Shown: positions 27,590-36,739, counted from the stretch's first letter. The stretch: 64,000 nucleotides of DNA from Asanoa hainanensis (GCF_900188485.1 NZ_FZPH01000002.1:496001-560000), one strand, 5' to 3'. The notes: generated by a model from the sequence alone, not told the origin. Translations and numbers: made by a program.

Positions 27590-28500
27590 GCCAGCTCCAC
27601 CTTGTCGCGCCGGCCCGCCCGCATCGCCAGCACGGCGAGGGTGAGGGTGAGGAAGAACAGGGCCACGCCCATCGCGGCCGCGTAGCCGAACTTGGAGAAC
27701 GTGAACGCGTTGCGGTAGAGCCCCAACCCGATCACCTCGGTGGCGTTGTCGGGACCGCCCGGGCCCACGGTCATCACCTGCACGACCGCGAACCCGTCGA
27801 GCGCGAGCACGCCGAGGTAGACGAAGGCCACCTGCACGGTGTCGCGCAGCAGCGGCAGCACGATCCGCCACAGGGTGGCCAGCTTGCCTGCCCCGTCCAG
27901 CACCGCAGCCTCGATGATCTCGGTGGGTATCGCCGCCATCGCGGCCGCGAACAGCACCATGTAGAAGCCGACCGACGACCAGACCAGCACCGCCATCACC
28001 GCCCACAGCGCGAGGTGCGGGTCGCCGAGCCAGGTGCGGGCCAGGCCGCCCAGTCCGATCCCGCGGAGGAGGCCGTTGAGCAGCCCGTCGTTGGGGTGGT
28101 ACACGAACTGCCAGAGCAGCGCGATGATCGGCAGGGACAACAGCTGCGGGAAGAAGTACGCGGTCTGGTAGGTCGAGGCGCCACGGATCGCCGAACCGCG
28201 GCGCCCCCCGAACGTGACCAGGACCGCCAGCAGCAGCCCGAGCGCGATGGTGACCACCGGCACGACGAGGAGCATCAACCCGTTGTTGCGCAACGCCGCC
28301 AGGAACAGCGGATCGCCCACGAGGCGGGTGAAGTTGTCGAGACCGACGAAGTTCACCTGGCCGGACACGCCGGTCCAGTCGGTCAGCGACAGATAGAACG
28401 CCTGCGCGTACGGGGAGAGCACGAACACCGCGTACAACGCCAGCGCGGGCAGGATCGCGCCCGCGAGGAAGCGGTATCGGCCGTGCCGGTCGTGGGACAT
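27586..28500 (-). CDS. Carbohydrate ABC transporter permease (NgcF-like)
   Basis: This 304-aa MalF-type permease has a short cytoplasmic N-terminus (SHDRHGRYRF) and six hydrophobic segments. The EAA loop is IEAAVLDGAGKLATLWRIVLPLLRD. It begins 2 bp after the binding-protein stop and overlaps the second permease by 4 nt. Together with the lipoprotein it forms the membrane pathway for amino-sugar or chito-oligosaccharide import, by analogy with NgcEFG. Confidence 0.9.
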   Translation of the reverse strand: MSHDRHGRYRFLAGAILPALALYAVFVLSPYAQAFYLSLTDWTGVSGQVNFVGLDNFTRLVGDPLFLAALRNNGLMLLVVPVVTIALGLLLAVLVTFGGRRGSAIRGASTYQTAYFFPQLLSLPIIALLWQFVYHPNDGLLNGLLRGIGLGGLARTWLGDPHLALWAVMAVLVWSSVGFYMVLFAAAMAAIPTEIIEAAVLDGAGKLATLWRIVLPLLRDTVQVAFVYLGVLALDGFAVVQVMTVGPGGPDNATEVIGLGLYRNAFTFSKFGYAAAMGVALFFLTLTLAVLAMRAGRRDKVELA

Positions 28501-28502
28501 CG

Positions 28503-29918
28503 CTACCGCTGGTACTTCTTGACCGCGGTGTCGGTGGCGACGGCGTCGGCCGCCTTCTGCACCCGGTCGGACCACTGCGCCGGCGTGATCCGCCGGGTGG
28601 CGAGCTCGCCGGTGGCGTCGTCGACGGCCTTGGCGAGCGGCGCGTACCAGGTCCGGAACCGGTAGGTGAAGGTGTTGGGGCCGGCCGCGTCGACCGCCGT
28701 CTTCACCGAACCCAGGCCGCTGCTCAGGGTCAGCCCTTCCAGCGCGCCGGCCACGCTCGGCATCGTGCTGTTGAGCTCGGCGAACCGCTTGGCCGCGGTG
28801 GTGGAGAACAGGATGCGCAGGAACTCGAGGCCGCCGCGCGGGTTCTTGGCCTTGGCCGGCACGATGAACGACTCGCTGCTGGCGGCCTGGAGCGCGGTCT
28901 GTGGCAGCTTGTCGCTCCCCGAGAGCGCGGGCGCCGGCGCCATCACCATGTCGAACCCGGCGGGCGTGATGCCCTTCTGCTCGGCCTCCAGCCACGATCC
29001 ACAAGGGATGATCGCGACCTGGCTCTGCGACCATGCCGCCTGCGCCTCGGTGTGCGACAGCGCCTCGCTGCCGGACAGGATGTAGCCCTTGCCGGCCAGC
29101 TCGGCGATCGCGGTGGCGGCGTCGACCAGGCCCGGCTGCTTCCAGGCGTTGGGTTCGAGGTTGTCGACGGCCTTGACCAGGTCGGGCCCGCCCGCCTTGG
29201 CCGCCATCGCGAGCAGCGGGTCGTTCAGGTATTCCGGGTACTTCCCCTGGTAGGTCCACGGCGCGACGCCGGACTTCTTGATCTGGTCGCAGAGTGCCAG
29301 CATCGCGTCCCAGGTGGTCGGGAACGTCCAGCCGTTCTTGTCGAACAACGGCTTCGAATACCAGAGACCCCAGACGGTGTACGTGAAGTTGAGCGTCTGG
29401 ACCTTGTCGTCGAACGTGCCGTCGTCGACCACGCCCGGCAGCAGCGTGTCGCGGACCTTCTTGGCCGGGTCGTCGAGCGAGGGTGCGTCGAGCAGATCGG
29501 CCAGGTCGCTCAGCTTGCCGGCTCCGACGAGCGTCGCCAGGTCGAGCCGGCCGGCGCCGGTGTTGTCGACCACGTCGGGCGGGGTGTCGGCGACGAACCT
29601 CGGCTGCAGCGCCTCGCCGACCTTCTGGATGCCCTTGTGGTCGACGGTGGCGCCCCGGTGGCGCTGCTGGTAGAGCGACTCCGCGTTCACCGCGTACTCG
29701 TCGCCGTAGCCGCCCTTGAAGATGACCACCTCGAGCGGGGTCTTGTCGGGCACGCCGAGCGGGTTGTCCGCGGTCTTCGTCCCCGCGGCGGCTTCGTTCG
29801 CGTCGTCGTTCCCTCCGGTGACGCATCCGCCGAGCACCGGCAGGGCCGCACCGGCCACCGCCGCACCCAGCACGGCGCGCCGGGTCGGGTACCGTCTGAG
29901 CTGGGAAGAGGGGTTCAT
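28503..29918 (-). CDS. NgcE-like sugar-binding lipoprotein
   Basis: The protein is 471 aa from ATG 29918, with AGGTGAGGA upstream. The N-terminus combines a twin-arginine motif (PTRRAVLGAA) and a lipobox (LPVLGGC, Cys32). The mature part is a family 1 solute-binding protein with PLEVVIFKGGYGDEYAV, a WSQSQVAIIPCGSWLEAEQ segment and a C-terminus ending RVQKAADAVATDTAVKKYQR. These resemble NgcE, the GlcNAc/chitobiose-binding lipoprotein of Streptomyces. Substrate assignment is inferred from that resemblance and from adjacent SIS, RpiR and kinase genes. It acts on the outer face of the membrane. Confidence 0.85.
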   Translation of the reverse strand: MNPSSQLRRYPTRRAVLGAAVAGAALPVLGGCVTGGNDDANEAAAGTKTADNPLGVPDKTPLEVVIFKGGYGDEYAVNAESLYQQRHRGATVDHKGIQKVGEALQPRFVADTPPDVVDNTGAGRLDLATLVGAGKLSDLADLLDAPSLDDPAKKVRDTLLPGVVDDGTFDDKVQTLNFTYTVWGLWYSKPLFDKNGWTFPTTWDAMLALCDQIKKSGVAPWTYQGKYPEYLNDPLLAMAAKAGGPDLVKAVDNLEPNAWKQPGLVDAATAIAELAGKGYILSGSEALSHTEAQAAWSQSQVAIIPCGSWLEAEQKGITPAGFDMVMAPAPALSGSDKLPQTALQAASSESFIVPAKAKNPRGGLEFLRILFSTTAAKRFAELNSTMPSVAGALEGLTLSSGLGSVKTAVDAAGPNTFTYRFRTWYAPLAKAVDDATGELATRRITPAQWSDRVQKAADAVATDTAVKKYQR

Positions 29919-29940
29919 TGGCGTGTCCTCACCTTCCTGG

Positions 29941-30699
29941 TTAAGAGGCGGTACGCCGGATGCGCCCGGCGTACCGCGCTTCAAGCTGTCTGTTGTGTTC
30001 GTCGCCGCCGGGCACGTTGTACGAGATGTAGATCGGTGGCGTTTCGCCCGCCGCGACGATCCGGGCGACCACCTCGCACACGAGCTGTTGCGCTAGCAGC
30101 GCGCCGGTGACCGAGGAGATCGCGCCGGTCCTGACCTGGGTGTCGCCTAGTTGGATCGCCGCGTCACCGAACGGCGCGGCATTGTCGAGCACCACGTCGG
30201 CCAGGTCGGCCAGCCGTGCTCCGGACGGGTGCTTGGGCTCGACCACCATGGTGTGGGCCAGCGACGTGACCGCGATCAGGCGGTGCCCGTTCTCCTTGAC
30301 CAGCCGGGCCAGCTCGACCACCACGCCGTTGATGCCGGAGTTCGAGGCGATCACGAAGATGTCGTCGGGCTTGACCGGCGCGAGCTCGTAGAGGCGCCGG
30401 GCCACCGTCGGGTCGCGCTCCAGGAACGGGTCGTTCAGCACGGCCGGGTCGGCACCGCCGAACAGCACCAGGTCGCGCAGCGCGATCTTGTTGCTGGGCA
30501 CCAGGCCGCCGGCCCGGCCCGCGATCTCCATCGCCAGCGCCTCGGAATGGCCGGCACCGAACGCCTGCACCACCCCGCCGGCCCGCAGCGCTTCGGTGAC
30601 GAGGTCGGCGGCTTGGCGTACCGCGTCGCCCTGGGTGGTCGCGACCTGGTCGATCGCGGCCTGGACGGCCGCGAGATAGCTTTCGGCGCCGATCGTCAT
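29941..30699 (-). CDS. SIS-domain phosphosugar-binding protein (UPF0309-like)
   Basis: This 252-aa protein is a SIS-domain isomerase-type protein. VVQAFGAGHSEALAMEIAGRAGG and VIASNSGINGVVVELARLVKENGH are the sugar-phosphate loops; VPSNKIALRDL and GDTQVRTGAISSVTGALLAQQLV are family hallmarks. It may bind or isomerise an amino-sugar phosphate such as GlcNAc-6-P (inference). The start codon overlaps the rpiR stop by 4 nt and the importer starts 22 bp downstream, so these genes are one operon. Confidence 0.88.
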   Translation of the reverse strand: MTIGAESYLAAVQAAIDQVATTQGDAVRQAADLVTEALRAGGVVQAFGAGHSEALAMEIAGRAGGLVPSNKIALRDLVLFGGADPAVLNDPFLERDPTVARRLYELAPVKPDDIFVIASNSGINGVVVELARLVKENGHRLIAVTSLAHTMVVEPKHPSGARLADLADVVLDNAAPFGDAAIQLGDTQVRTGAISSVTGALLAQQLVCEVVARIVAAGETPPIYISYNVPGGDEHNRQLEARYAGRIRRTAS

Positions 30700-31592
30700 G
30701 ATCCCTCCGGTGTTCTGGTGCGCTTGCGGGGCAGGCGGTGCGCGTCGACCGCGCGGGCGGTCACCTCGAACGCCTCGGTGGTGCGTTCGTAGGTGCGTTG
30801 CGCGACGGCGACGTAGATCAGGTCGAGCACGAGCAGTTGGCTGTGCAACGCCGACAGGGCGGCGAGCCGGAACGTGGTCTCCTGCACGGCGGTGGTCATC
30901 ACGACATCGGCGACCTCGGACAGCGGCGACCGCGGGAACGAGGTGATCGCCACGGTGAGCGCGCCGTGGTCGGCCGCCTCGCTGAGCACCTCGATCACCT
31001 CGCGGGTCCGGCCGCTGTGCGACAGCCCGATCGCGACGTCGCCCGGCCCGAGCAACGCGGCGTTGGTCAGCGCGGTGTGCGGGTCGGAGCGGTGCCAGCA
31101 GGGCACCCGGATCCGCTCGAGCCGGAACGCCATCTCCCGGGCGGCGTTGCCGGAGCTCCCCAGGCCGAACAGCTCGACCCGCTGCGCCGTGGCGACCGCG
31201 GCCGCGACCCGCTCGACCGCGGCCAGGTCGACCCGGCCCGCGGTGTCCTGGATGGCCCGGGCGTCCGCGCTGGCGACCACGTCGAGCACCCGGTCCAGCG
31301 GCGCGTCCGGGGTGATCTCGTGGTCGATGTCGGTGTCCCAGCGGGCCTGTGCCGCGCGGCCGGTCTCGGTGGCGACCGCGACCCGCAGCTCGGCGTAGCC
31401 CCGGTAGCCGAACAACCGGCAGAACCGGGTGATGGTCGCGGTCGACGTGCCGGCACGCTCGGCGAGGTCGACGATCGTCGTCCGCGCCGTCTCCTCGGGT
31501 TCGCCGAGGATCTGCTCGGCCACCCGCTGGAGGGCGTCGGGGAGCGTCGGCAGCTCGGTGCGCACCCGGCCCAGCAGCCCGGTCTCGGCCAT
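30696..31592 (-). CDS. RpiR/MurR-family transcription regulator
   Basis: This 298-aa regulator has an N-terminal HTH_6 domain (residues 1-75, VDLAERAGTSTATITRFCRLFGY) and a C-terminal SIS sugar-phosphate-sensing domain (about 125-260, FGLGSSGNAAREMAFRL and GLSHSGRTREVIEVL). Members bind inverted repeats and respond to sugar phosphates. It is first in the operon rpiR-SIS-importer-GH16 and divergent from a sugar kinase gene, so it probably represses both directions from the 111-bp intergenic region. An AAGGAA ribosome site lies 10 nt before the ATG. Confidence 0.92.
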   Translation of the reverse strand: MAETGLLGRVRTELPTLPDALQRVAEQILGEPEETARTTIVDLAERAGTSTATITRFCRLFGYRGYAELRVAVATETGRAAQARWDTDIDHEITPDAPLDRVLDVVASADARAIQDTAGRVDLAAVERVAAAVATAQRVELFGLGSSGNAAREMAFRLERIRVPCWHRSDPHTALTNAALLGPGDVAIGLSHSGRTREVIEVLSEAADHGALTVAITSFPRSPLSEVADVVMTTAVQETTFRLAALSALHSQLLVLDLIYVAVAQRTYERTTEAFEVTARAVDAHRLPRKRTRTPEGS

Positions 31593-31628
31593 GCGGTCAT
31601 TCCTTTCGCTGTCGCTCGGTGATGAACA

Positions 31629-31658
31629 AAATTATTGTCACTGAGGCACTCGCGTCAA
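31629..31658 (-). promoter_or_regulatory. Candidate promoter of the rpiR operon
   Basis: On the minus strand TTGACG (plus-strand 31653-31658) is followed 18 nt later by TAATTT (31629-31634), a good fit to a housekeeping promoter. The segment is strikingly A/T-rich for this genome. The -35 element overlaps one arm of the inverted repeat at 31653-31687. Confidence 0.5.
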
Positions 31659-31687
31659 GATGTTTGACATAGACTCTTGTCTTGACG
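31653..31687. promoter_or_regulatory. Inverted repeat, candidate RpiR operator
   Basis: CGTCAAGA (31653-31660) and TCTTGACG (31680-31687) are perfect 8-bp inverted repeats separated by 19 bp, between the divergent regulator and kinase genes. The left arm covers the -35 box of the rpiR promoter. This is the arrangement expected for an autoregulating SIS-type repressor. Confidence 0.5.
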
Positions 31688-31703
31688 GCGCGGGTCGCGC
31701 AGC

Positions 31704-32624
31704 ATGTGTCTCGTGACGTTGGTGATCGGCGGGGACTGCGGCGGCACGAGCACCCGCGTCGTGGTGACCACACTGGACGGTGCGGTGGTCGGCCGCGGCC
31801 GCGGTGGGCCAGGCAACCCGGTCGCCCGCCCACCGGCCGAGGCGGCGGCCGCCCTGGTCGGTGCGGTGCGTGATGCCCTCGCCGGGCTCGACCCCACGGA
31901 CGTGGTCGGTGCGGTGGTCGGTGTGGCCGGCTACAGCCGGCTGACCACGGCGGAGGGCGCTGCGGCCTACGCGTCGGCATGGTCTTCGACCGGCGTGCCG
32001 GTGCCGTTGCGCACGGTCGGCGACGCCGTGGTGGCCTACGCCTCGGGCGCGGGTGACGTGCCGACCGGATCGGTGCTGATCGCGGGCACGGGCGCCATCG
32101 CCTGCGAGATCGTTGACTGGACGGTCGGCCGGAGGGTCGACGGCATCGGCTGGCTGCTCGGCGACGAGGGCTCGGGCTTCTGGTTCGGCGTGGCTGCGGC
32201 CCGGCACACGGCACACGCCCTGCACGCCGGCACCGGCGGCGCCCTGGTCTCTTCGGTGCACGCCGCGGTCGGCGGCACCGGCCCGGAAGGCTTCGTCAGC
32301 GCCTTCTACGCCCTGGCCCGCGACAAGATGGCCGCCCTGGCCCCCTTGGTCTTCGAGGCAGTCCGTCTTGGTGACCCCGCTGCTGCCACGATCCTCGAAG
32401 ACGGAGCCGACCGGCTGGCCGCGACCCTGCTCGCGCTGCCACCGGGCGACGGTCCGATCGTGTTGGCGGGTGGGCTACTGATCGCGGTCCCTGAGTTGCG
32501 GTCGGCGGTCGAGGCCAGGCTCGACCGCACCGCACTCCTGGCGGGCGACGCCGCCGAGGCCGCCGCCCGCCTTGCCGCCCTACAGGTGGATGCGGGTGTT
32601 CTTCGGGTCGTAGAGGGGGCGTAG
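31704..32624 (+). CDS. BadF/BadG-type N-acetylglucosamine kinase
   Basis: This 306-aa ASKHA-fold kinase starts VIGGDCGGTSTRVVVTTLDG (phosphate 1 motif), with SVLIAGTGAIACEI (phosphate 2) and DGIGWLLGDEGSGFWFG, which is typical of GlcNAc kinases. The C-terminal PIVLAGGLL matches the adenosine loop. It would phosphorylate the sugar imported by the Ngc-like transporter to its 6-phosphate, which could be the effector of the divergent RpiR regulator. A GTG nine nt downstream (31713) is an alternative start. Its 3' end overlaps the convergent dehydrogenase gene by 45 bp. Confidence 0.85.
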   Translation: MCLVTLVIGGDCGGTSTRVVVTTLDGAVVGRGRGGPGNPVARPPAEAAAALVGAVRDALAGLDPTDVVGAVVGVAGYSRLTTAEGAAAYASAWSSTGVPVPLRTVGDAVVAYASGAGDVPTGSVLIAGTGAIACEIVDWTVGRRVDGIGWLLGDEGSGFWFGVAAARHTAHALHAGTGGALVSSVHAAVGGTGPEGFVSAFYALARDKMAALAPLVFEAVRLGDPAAATILEDGADRLAATLLALPPGDGPIVLAGGLLIAVPELRSAVEARLDRTALLAGDAAEAAARLAALQVDAGVLRVVEGA

Positions 32625-35033
32625 GGAGCAGCGGGCCGGGGCGATGCGGTCGGCTACCTCGACCGTCCACTCGCCGCTGTCCAGCCACGCCTGGTCCAGG
32701 GCCGCGCCGTCCGGGCGGTCCAGCATCGCCAGGCCGACCGCGCCGCCCAGGGTGAAGCCGTACGAGGCCGCCCGGATGTAGCCCACCGGGACACCGTCGC
32801 GGCGGACGATCTCGCCGTGGAACATCAGCGGTTCCGGGTCGGTCAGCAGCACCTGGACCAGCCGGCGGCTCAGCGGGCCGGCGGCCTTGCGGGCCAGCAC
32901 CGCGTCGCGGCCGACGAAGCCGCCCGGCTTGTCCAGGGCGACCGCGAAGCCGAGGCCGGCCTCCAGCACCGAGTCCGTGTTGTCGATGTCGTGGCCGTAG
33001 TCCCGGTAGCCCTTCTCCATCCGCAGACTGGACAACGCCTTCAGGCCGGCGTGCCGCAGACCCACCGCCGCGCCGGCCGCGGTCAGCCGGTCGTACACGT
33101 GGTTGGCCTGCTCCGCCGGGATGTAGAGCTCGTAGCCGAGCTCACCCAGGTAGGTGATCCGGACGCACAGCACCCGCGCGAAGCCGAGGTCGATCTCGCG
33201 CGCGGTGCGGAACGGGAACACCTCGTTGGACAGGTCGGCACTGGTCACCGACTGGAGCAACTCGCGCGAGCGCGGCCCCTGGATGTTGAGCTGGGCATAG
33301 CCGCCGGTGACGTCCGTGACGAAGGCGTGCCGGCCGGCGAACGCCCGCTCCATCATGGACAGCGCGTGCCGGTGGGCCGTGTCCGAGGCGACCACCCAGA
33401 ACCGGTCGTCTGCCAGCTTCGTGACGGTGAGGTCGGCTTCCAGGGTGCCGCCCTCGTTGAGCCACTGGGTGTACGTGATCCGGCCCGTTTCGCCGTTGAC
33501 CGCCCCGGCCGAGAGGTGGTCGAGCGCGGCGCCCGCCTCGTCGCCCTGCACCAGGTATTTGGACATGAACGACATGTCCATCAGGATCACGCCCTCGCGG
33601 GCGGCCCGGTGCTCGTCGGCCCAGTAGGGGAACCAGTTCTGCCGGCCCCAGGACAGCTTTTCGACGCGCGCCTCAAGGCCTTCCGGCGCGTACCAGTCGG
33701 CGCCTTCCCAACCGCTCACGTCGCGGAAGTAGGCGCGTTGCTCGACCAGTCGCGCATGGACGGGCGAGAGCTTCGCGCCGCGCGCGGTCTTCATCGACAG
33801 GCCGGGGAAGTGGGTGGCGTAGACCTTGCCCAATGACTCGACGGTACGCGTCGCGCGATAGTCCGGTGTGGACTGATAGCGCTCCAGGCGGTCGATGTTC
33901 ATTCCCGTCACGTCCACGTCCGGCCGTCCGTCGACGATCCACTGGGCCAGCGCCCGGCCGATCCCGCCGCCGGTCAGGATGCCGATCGAGTTGAGCCCGG
34001 CCGCGACGAAGTAGTTGCGCAACTCGGGCGCCTCGCCGAAGACCGGCGAGAGGTCCGGGGTGAACGACTCGGGGCCGCAGAAGAAGGTACGCACGCCCAC
34101 CTCGCCGGTGATTGGCACGCGGGCCATCGCCTTTTCGAGATAGGGCGCCATCCGGTCCCAGTCGGGCGGGATCGTGCCGAACGAGAACGTCTCCGGCACC
34201 CGGTCGACGTGCCACGGCGCGCACTCCGCCTCGAAGAGCCCGACCATCAGGCCGGCGCCCTCCTCGCGGTAGTAGCCGTACGACGACGGGTCCTCCAGCA
34301 CCGGCAGGTCGCCGGACACGCCGTCGATCGGCTCGGTGATCAGGTAGTAGTGCTCGGCGGCCTGCAGCGGGATGTTCACGCCGGCCTGCTCGCCGAGCTG
34401 GCGCGCCCACATGCCGGCGCAGTTGACGACGTACTCGGCCTCGATGTCGCCCTGCGGCGTGCGTACCCCGGTCACGGTCTTGCCGTCGCGCAGCACGCCG
34501 GTGACCGGAACGCCCTCGATGATCGTCGCCCCGCGCAGCCGGGCGCCCTTGGCCAGGGCCATCGCGACGTCGACGGGGTTGGCCCGGCCGTCGTCGGCGA
34601 CGTAGAAACCGGCCAGCAGGTCGGCGGTGTTGGCGAGCGGGAACAGCTCCTTGACCTCGCCGGGGCTGATCTCCTGCACGTCGATGCCGCAGTAGCGGTT
34701 GAAGGCGGAGACCCGGCGATATTCCTCGAGCCGGTCCGCGTCGGCGGCCACCTCGATGAACCCGACCTGCTTGAGCCCGGTCGCCTGGCCGGTCTCGGCC
34801 TCCAGCCGGGCGTACAGGTCGCGGGTGTATTTGCGCATCTCGGTCGAGGTCTCCGACAGCGAGCCGAAGGTGACCATGAGCCCGGCCGCGTGCCAGGTGG
34901 TGCCCGAGGTCAGTTTGTCCCGTTCGAGCAGCACGACGTCGGTCCAGCCGGCCGCGGCCAGGTGGTACGCGACCGACGTGCCGATCACCCCACCGCCGAT
35001 CACCACGACGCGCGCACGCTCCGGAATACCCAC
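32580..35033 (-). CDS. Dimethylglycine/sarcosine dehydrogenase-like FAD enzyme
   Basis: The protein is 817 aa from GTG 35033 (GAGAGGTGGCGAA upstream). An N-terminal DAO domain (residues 5-370) has the FAD motif VVVIGGGVIGTSVAYHLA, the TTWHAAG loop and AGLNSIGILTGGGIG. It is followed by FAO_M and folate-binding GCV_T domains (about 430-810), with YLGELGYELYIPAEQ and FVGRDAVL. This is the architecture of dimethylglycine and sarcosine dehydrogenases, which oxidise N-methyl groups and pass formaldehyde to tetrahydrofolate. It would act in glycine betaine/choline breakdown; no other genes of that pathway are adjacent. Confidence 0.9.
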   Translation of the reverse strand: MGIPERARVVVIGGGVIGTSVAYHLAAAGWTDVVLLERDKLTSGTTWHAAGLMVTFGSLSETSTEMRKYTRDLYARLEAETGQATGLKQVGFIEVAADADRLEEYRRVSAFNRYCGIDVQEISPGEVKELFPLANTADLLAGFYVADDGRANPVDVAMALAKGARLRGATIIEGVPVTGVLRDGKTVTGVRTPQGDIEAEYVVNCAGMWARQLGEQAGVNIPLQAAEHYYLITEPIDGVSGDLPVLEDPSSYGYYREEGAGLMVGLFEAECAPWHVDRVPETFSFGTIPPDWDRMAPYLEKAMARVPITGEVGVRTFFCGPESFTPDLSPVFGEAPELRNYFVAAGLNSIGILTGGGIGRALAQWIVDGRPDVDVTGMNIDRLERYQSTPDYRATRTVESLGKVYATHFPGLSMKTARGAKLSPVHARLVEQRAYFRDVSGWEGADWYAPEGLEARVEKLSWGRQNWFPYWADEHRAAREGVILMDMSFMSKYLVQGDEAGAALDHLSAGAVNGETGRITYTQWLNEGGTLEADLTVTKLADDRFWVVASDTAHRHALSMMERAFAGRHAFVTDVTGGYAQLNIQGPRSRELLQSVTSADLSNEVFPFRTAREIDLGFARVLCVRITYLGELGYELYIPAEQANHVYDRLTAAGAAVGLRHAGLKALSSLRMEKGYRDYGHDIDNTDSVLEAGLGFAVALDKPGGFVGRDAVLARKAAGPLSRRLVQVLLTDPEPLMFHGEIVRRDGVPVGYIRAASYGFTLGGAVGLAMLDRPDGAALDQAWLDSGEWTVEVADRIAPARCSLRPLYDPKNTRIHL

Positions 35034-35094
35034 TTCGCCACCTCTCCGAGTCCGACGATGGTAAACACAGCGCCGTGCGGAATGAGGTGGACGC

Positions 35095-35895
35095 GTGAAG
35101 ATCACGACGCGGAACGCGACGTTCCAGCAGTGGCTGGCGCTGCTGACCAACCGGAGCAAGCGGCACCGGGCGGGTGAGTTCCTGGTGCAGGGGGTACGCC
35201 CGATCAGCCTCGCGGTCGAGCACGGCTGGGAGGTCCGGCAGTTGATCTTCCCGGCCGGGCGCCGGCTCTCCGAGTGGGCGGCGGCGCTACTCGACAAGGT
35301 GCCCGAGCCGGTCGAGATGGATCCTTCGCTGCTGGCCGAGCTGGGTGAGAAGGAGGAGGCGGAGCTCGTCGCCGTGGTCGGGCTGCCGCCGGACCGGCTG
35401 GACCGGCTGGGCCACCACGTCCCGGACCGGGCGGGCGCGCCGCTCTACGTGGTGTTCGACCGGCCGACCTCGCCCGGCAACCTCGGCACGCTGATCCGGT
35501 CGGCGGACGCCTTCGGTGCCGAGGGGCTGATCGTCAGCGGGCACGCGGCCGACCCGTACGACCCGCGGGCGGTGCGGGCCAGCACCGGATCGATCTTCGC
35601 GTTGCCGGTGGTGCGGATGGGCGGGGCCGCGGACGTGCTGGACTGGGCGGCGCCCCTGCGGAAGGTCGGCACCGACGAGCGGGCCACGGTCGACGTGGCC
35701 GACGCCGACCTGCGCGGGCCGACCCTGCTGCTGGTCGGCAACGAGACGCAGGGGCTGAGCAGCGCCTGGCGGCAGGCCGCCGACGCGATGGTGCGGATCC
35801 CGATCGGCGGCGCGGCCTCGTCGCTCAACGCGGCCGCGGCCGCCACGATCGTGCTGTACGAGGCGGCCCGGCAGCGTACCCGCGCGATCCCCTAG
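35095..35895 (+). CDS. TrmH/SpoU-type RNA 2'-O-methyltransferase
   Basis: This 266-aa SPOUT methyltransferase starts at GTG with an AATGAGGTGG site upstream. The N-terminal substrate-binding domain (1-100) precedes the knot domain with motif 1 SPGNLGTLIRSADAFGAEG, motif 2 LLVGNETQGLS and motif 3 RIPIGGAASSLNAAAAATIV. It methylates a ribose in rRNA or tRNA; the exact site is unknown. It overlaps the convergent methyltransferase gene by 4 bp. Confidence 0.92.
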   Translation: MKITTRNATFQQWLALLTNRSKRHRAGEFLVQGVRPISLAVEHGWEVRQLIFPAGRRLSEWAAALLDKVPEPVEMDPSLLAELGEKEEAELVAVVGLPPDRLDRLGHHVPDRAGAPLYVVFDRPTSPGNLGTLIRSADAFGAEGLIVSGHAADPYDPRAVRASTGSIFALPVVRMGGAADVLDWAAPLRKVGTDERATVDVADADLRGPTLLLVGNETQGLSSAWRQAADAMVRIPIGGAASSLNAAAAATIVLYEAARQRTRAIP

Positions 35896-36644
35896 CGGAC
35901 CGCGACCACGGCGGCGTCGGTGCCGCCGCGCCAGGCCAGGCCTACCTCGGTGAAACCCGCCTCGCGCAGAACGGCCTCGTGCCAGGTCGCCGGCGGGGTC
36001 CAGTCGTGGTGCTCCGTGCTGGAGAAGATCTTCTTGCGCTCGGCGTACGGCGCCGCCAGGACCTCGTCCCTGCTCACCAGGTCCCACCAGCCCGGCCAGG
36101 ACGTGGCGGCGCCGGCGGCATAGCGGGCGTTGCGGCGCTCGCGGGCCCGGTCGCGCAGGGTCTTGCTGAGGCCGGGCAGCCCCTCGTCGGGCATGTGGTC
36201 GGCGTTGATCACCACGCCGCCGGGCCGGAGCACGTGGGCGATCTCGCCGTAGAGGGCGGCCAGGCGGTCCTCGTCGAGCCAGTGCAGGGCGGTGGCGCTC
36301 AACACGGCGTCATAGCCGTCGTGCGGCAGGGCCCCGGTCCAGGCCGGGTCGCGCAGGTCCGTGGTCACGATCGCCGTGCGGTCGTCGAGGCTCGCGCGGG
36401 CGATGGTGAGCAGCACCGGGTCGATGTCGACCAGGGTGGTGGTGCCCCGGGGGAAGCGGCGGAGCGTCCGCAGCGAGATCGAACCCGTGCCGCCGGCCAG
36501 GTCGAGCACCCGGGGCGCCGGGCCGGCGACGGCCTCGACGATGTCCAGCATCGCGGTGAACCGCTCCTCGCGGTCCGGGAGGAACGCCTCTTGTTGGCGG
36601 TCCCAACTCTCCTGCCAGGCCGATGCGTCAAGGTAAGGACTCAT
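35892..36644 (-). CDS. SAM-dependent class I methyltransferase
   Basis: The protein is 250 aa from ATG 36644; a longer frame starts in poorly supported basic sequence. Motif I, VLDLAGGTGSISLRTL (residues 46-61), and an acidic end of strand 2 (TTLVDIDPVLL) bind S-adenosylmethionine. The SATALHWLDEDRL and VLRPGGVVINADH segments are typical of the methyltransferase 25/11 type. No substrate can be assigned. It is divergent from the MoxR-type ATPase gene. Confidence 0.85.
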   Translation of the reverse strand: MSPYLDASAWQESWDRQQEAFLPDREERFTAMLDIVEAVAGPAPRVLDLAGGTGSISLRTLRRFPRGTTTLVDIDPVLLTIARASLDDRTAIVTTDLRDPAWTGALPHDGYDAVLSATALHWLDEDRLAALYGEIAHVLRPGGVVINADHMPDEGLPGLSKTLRDRARERRNARYAAGAATSWPGWWDLVSRDEVLAAPYAERKKIFSSTEHHDWTPPATWHEAVLREAGFTEVGLAWRGGTDAAVVAVR

Positions 36645-36739
36645 ATTCGTCACACTAGTTACACGCGTCGCGCGGTGTCCAGCCGGTGTTCGCTCGGAGC
36701 GAAAACGCCGCGACACGATCGCGAGATAGCGTCGGTCGG

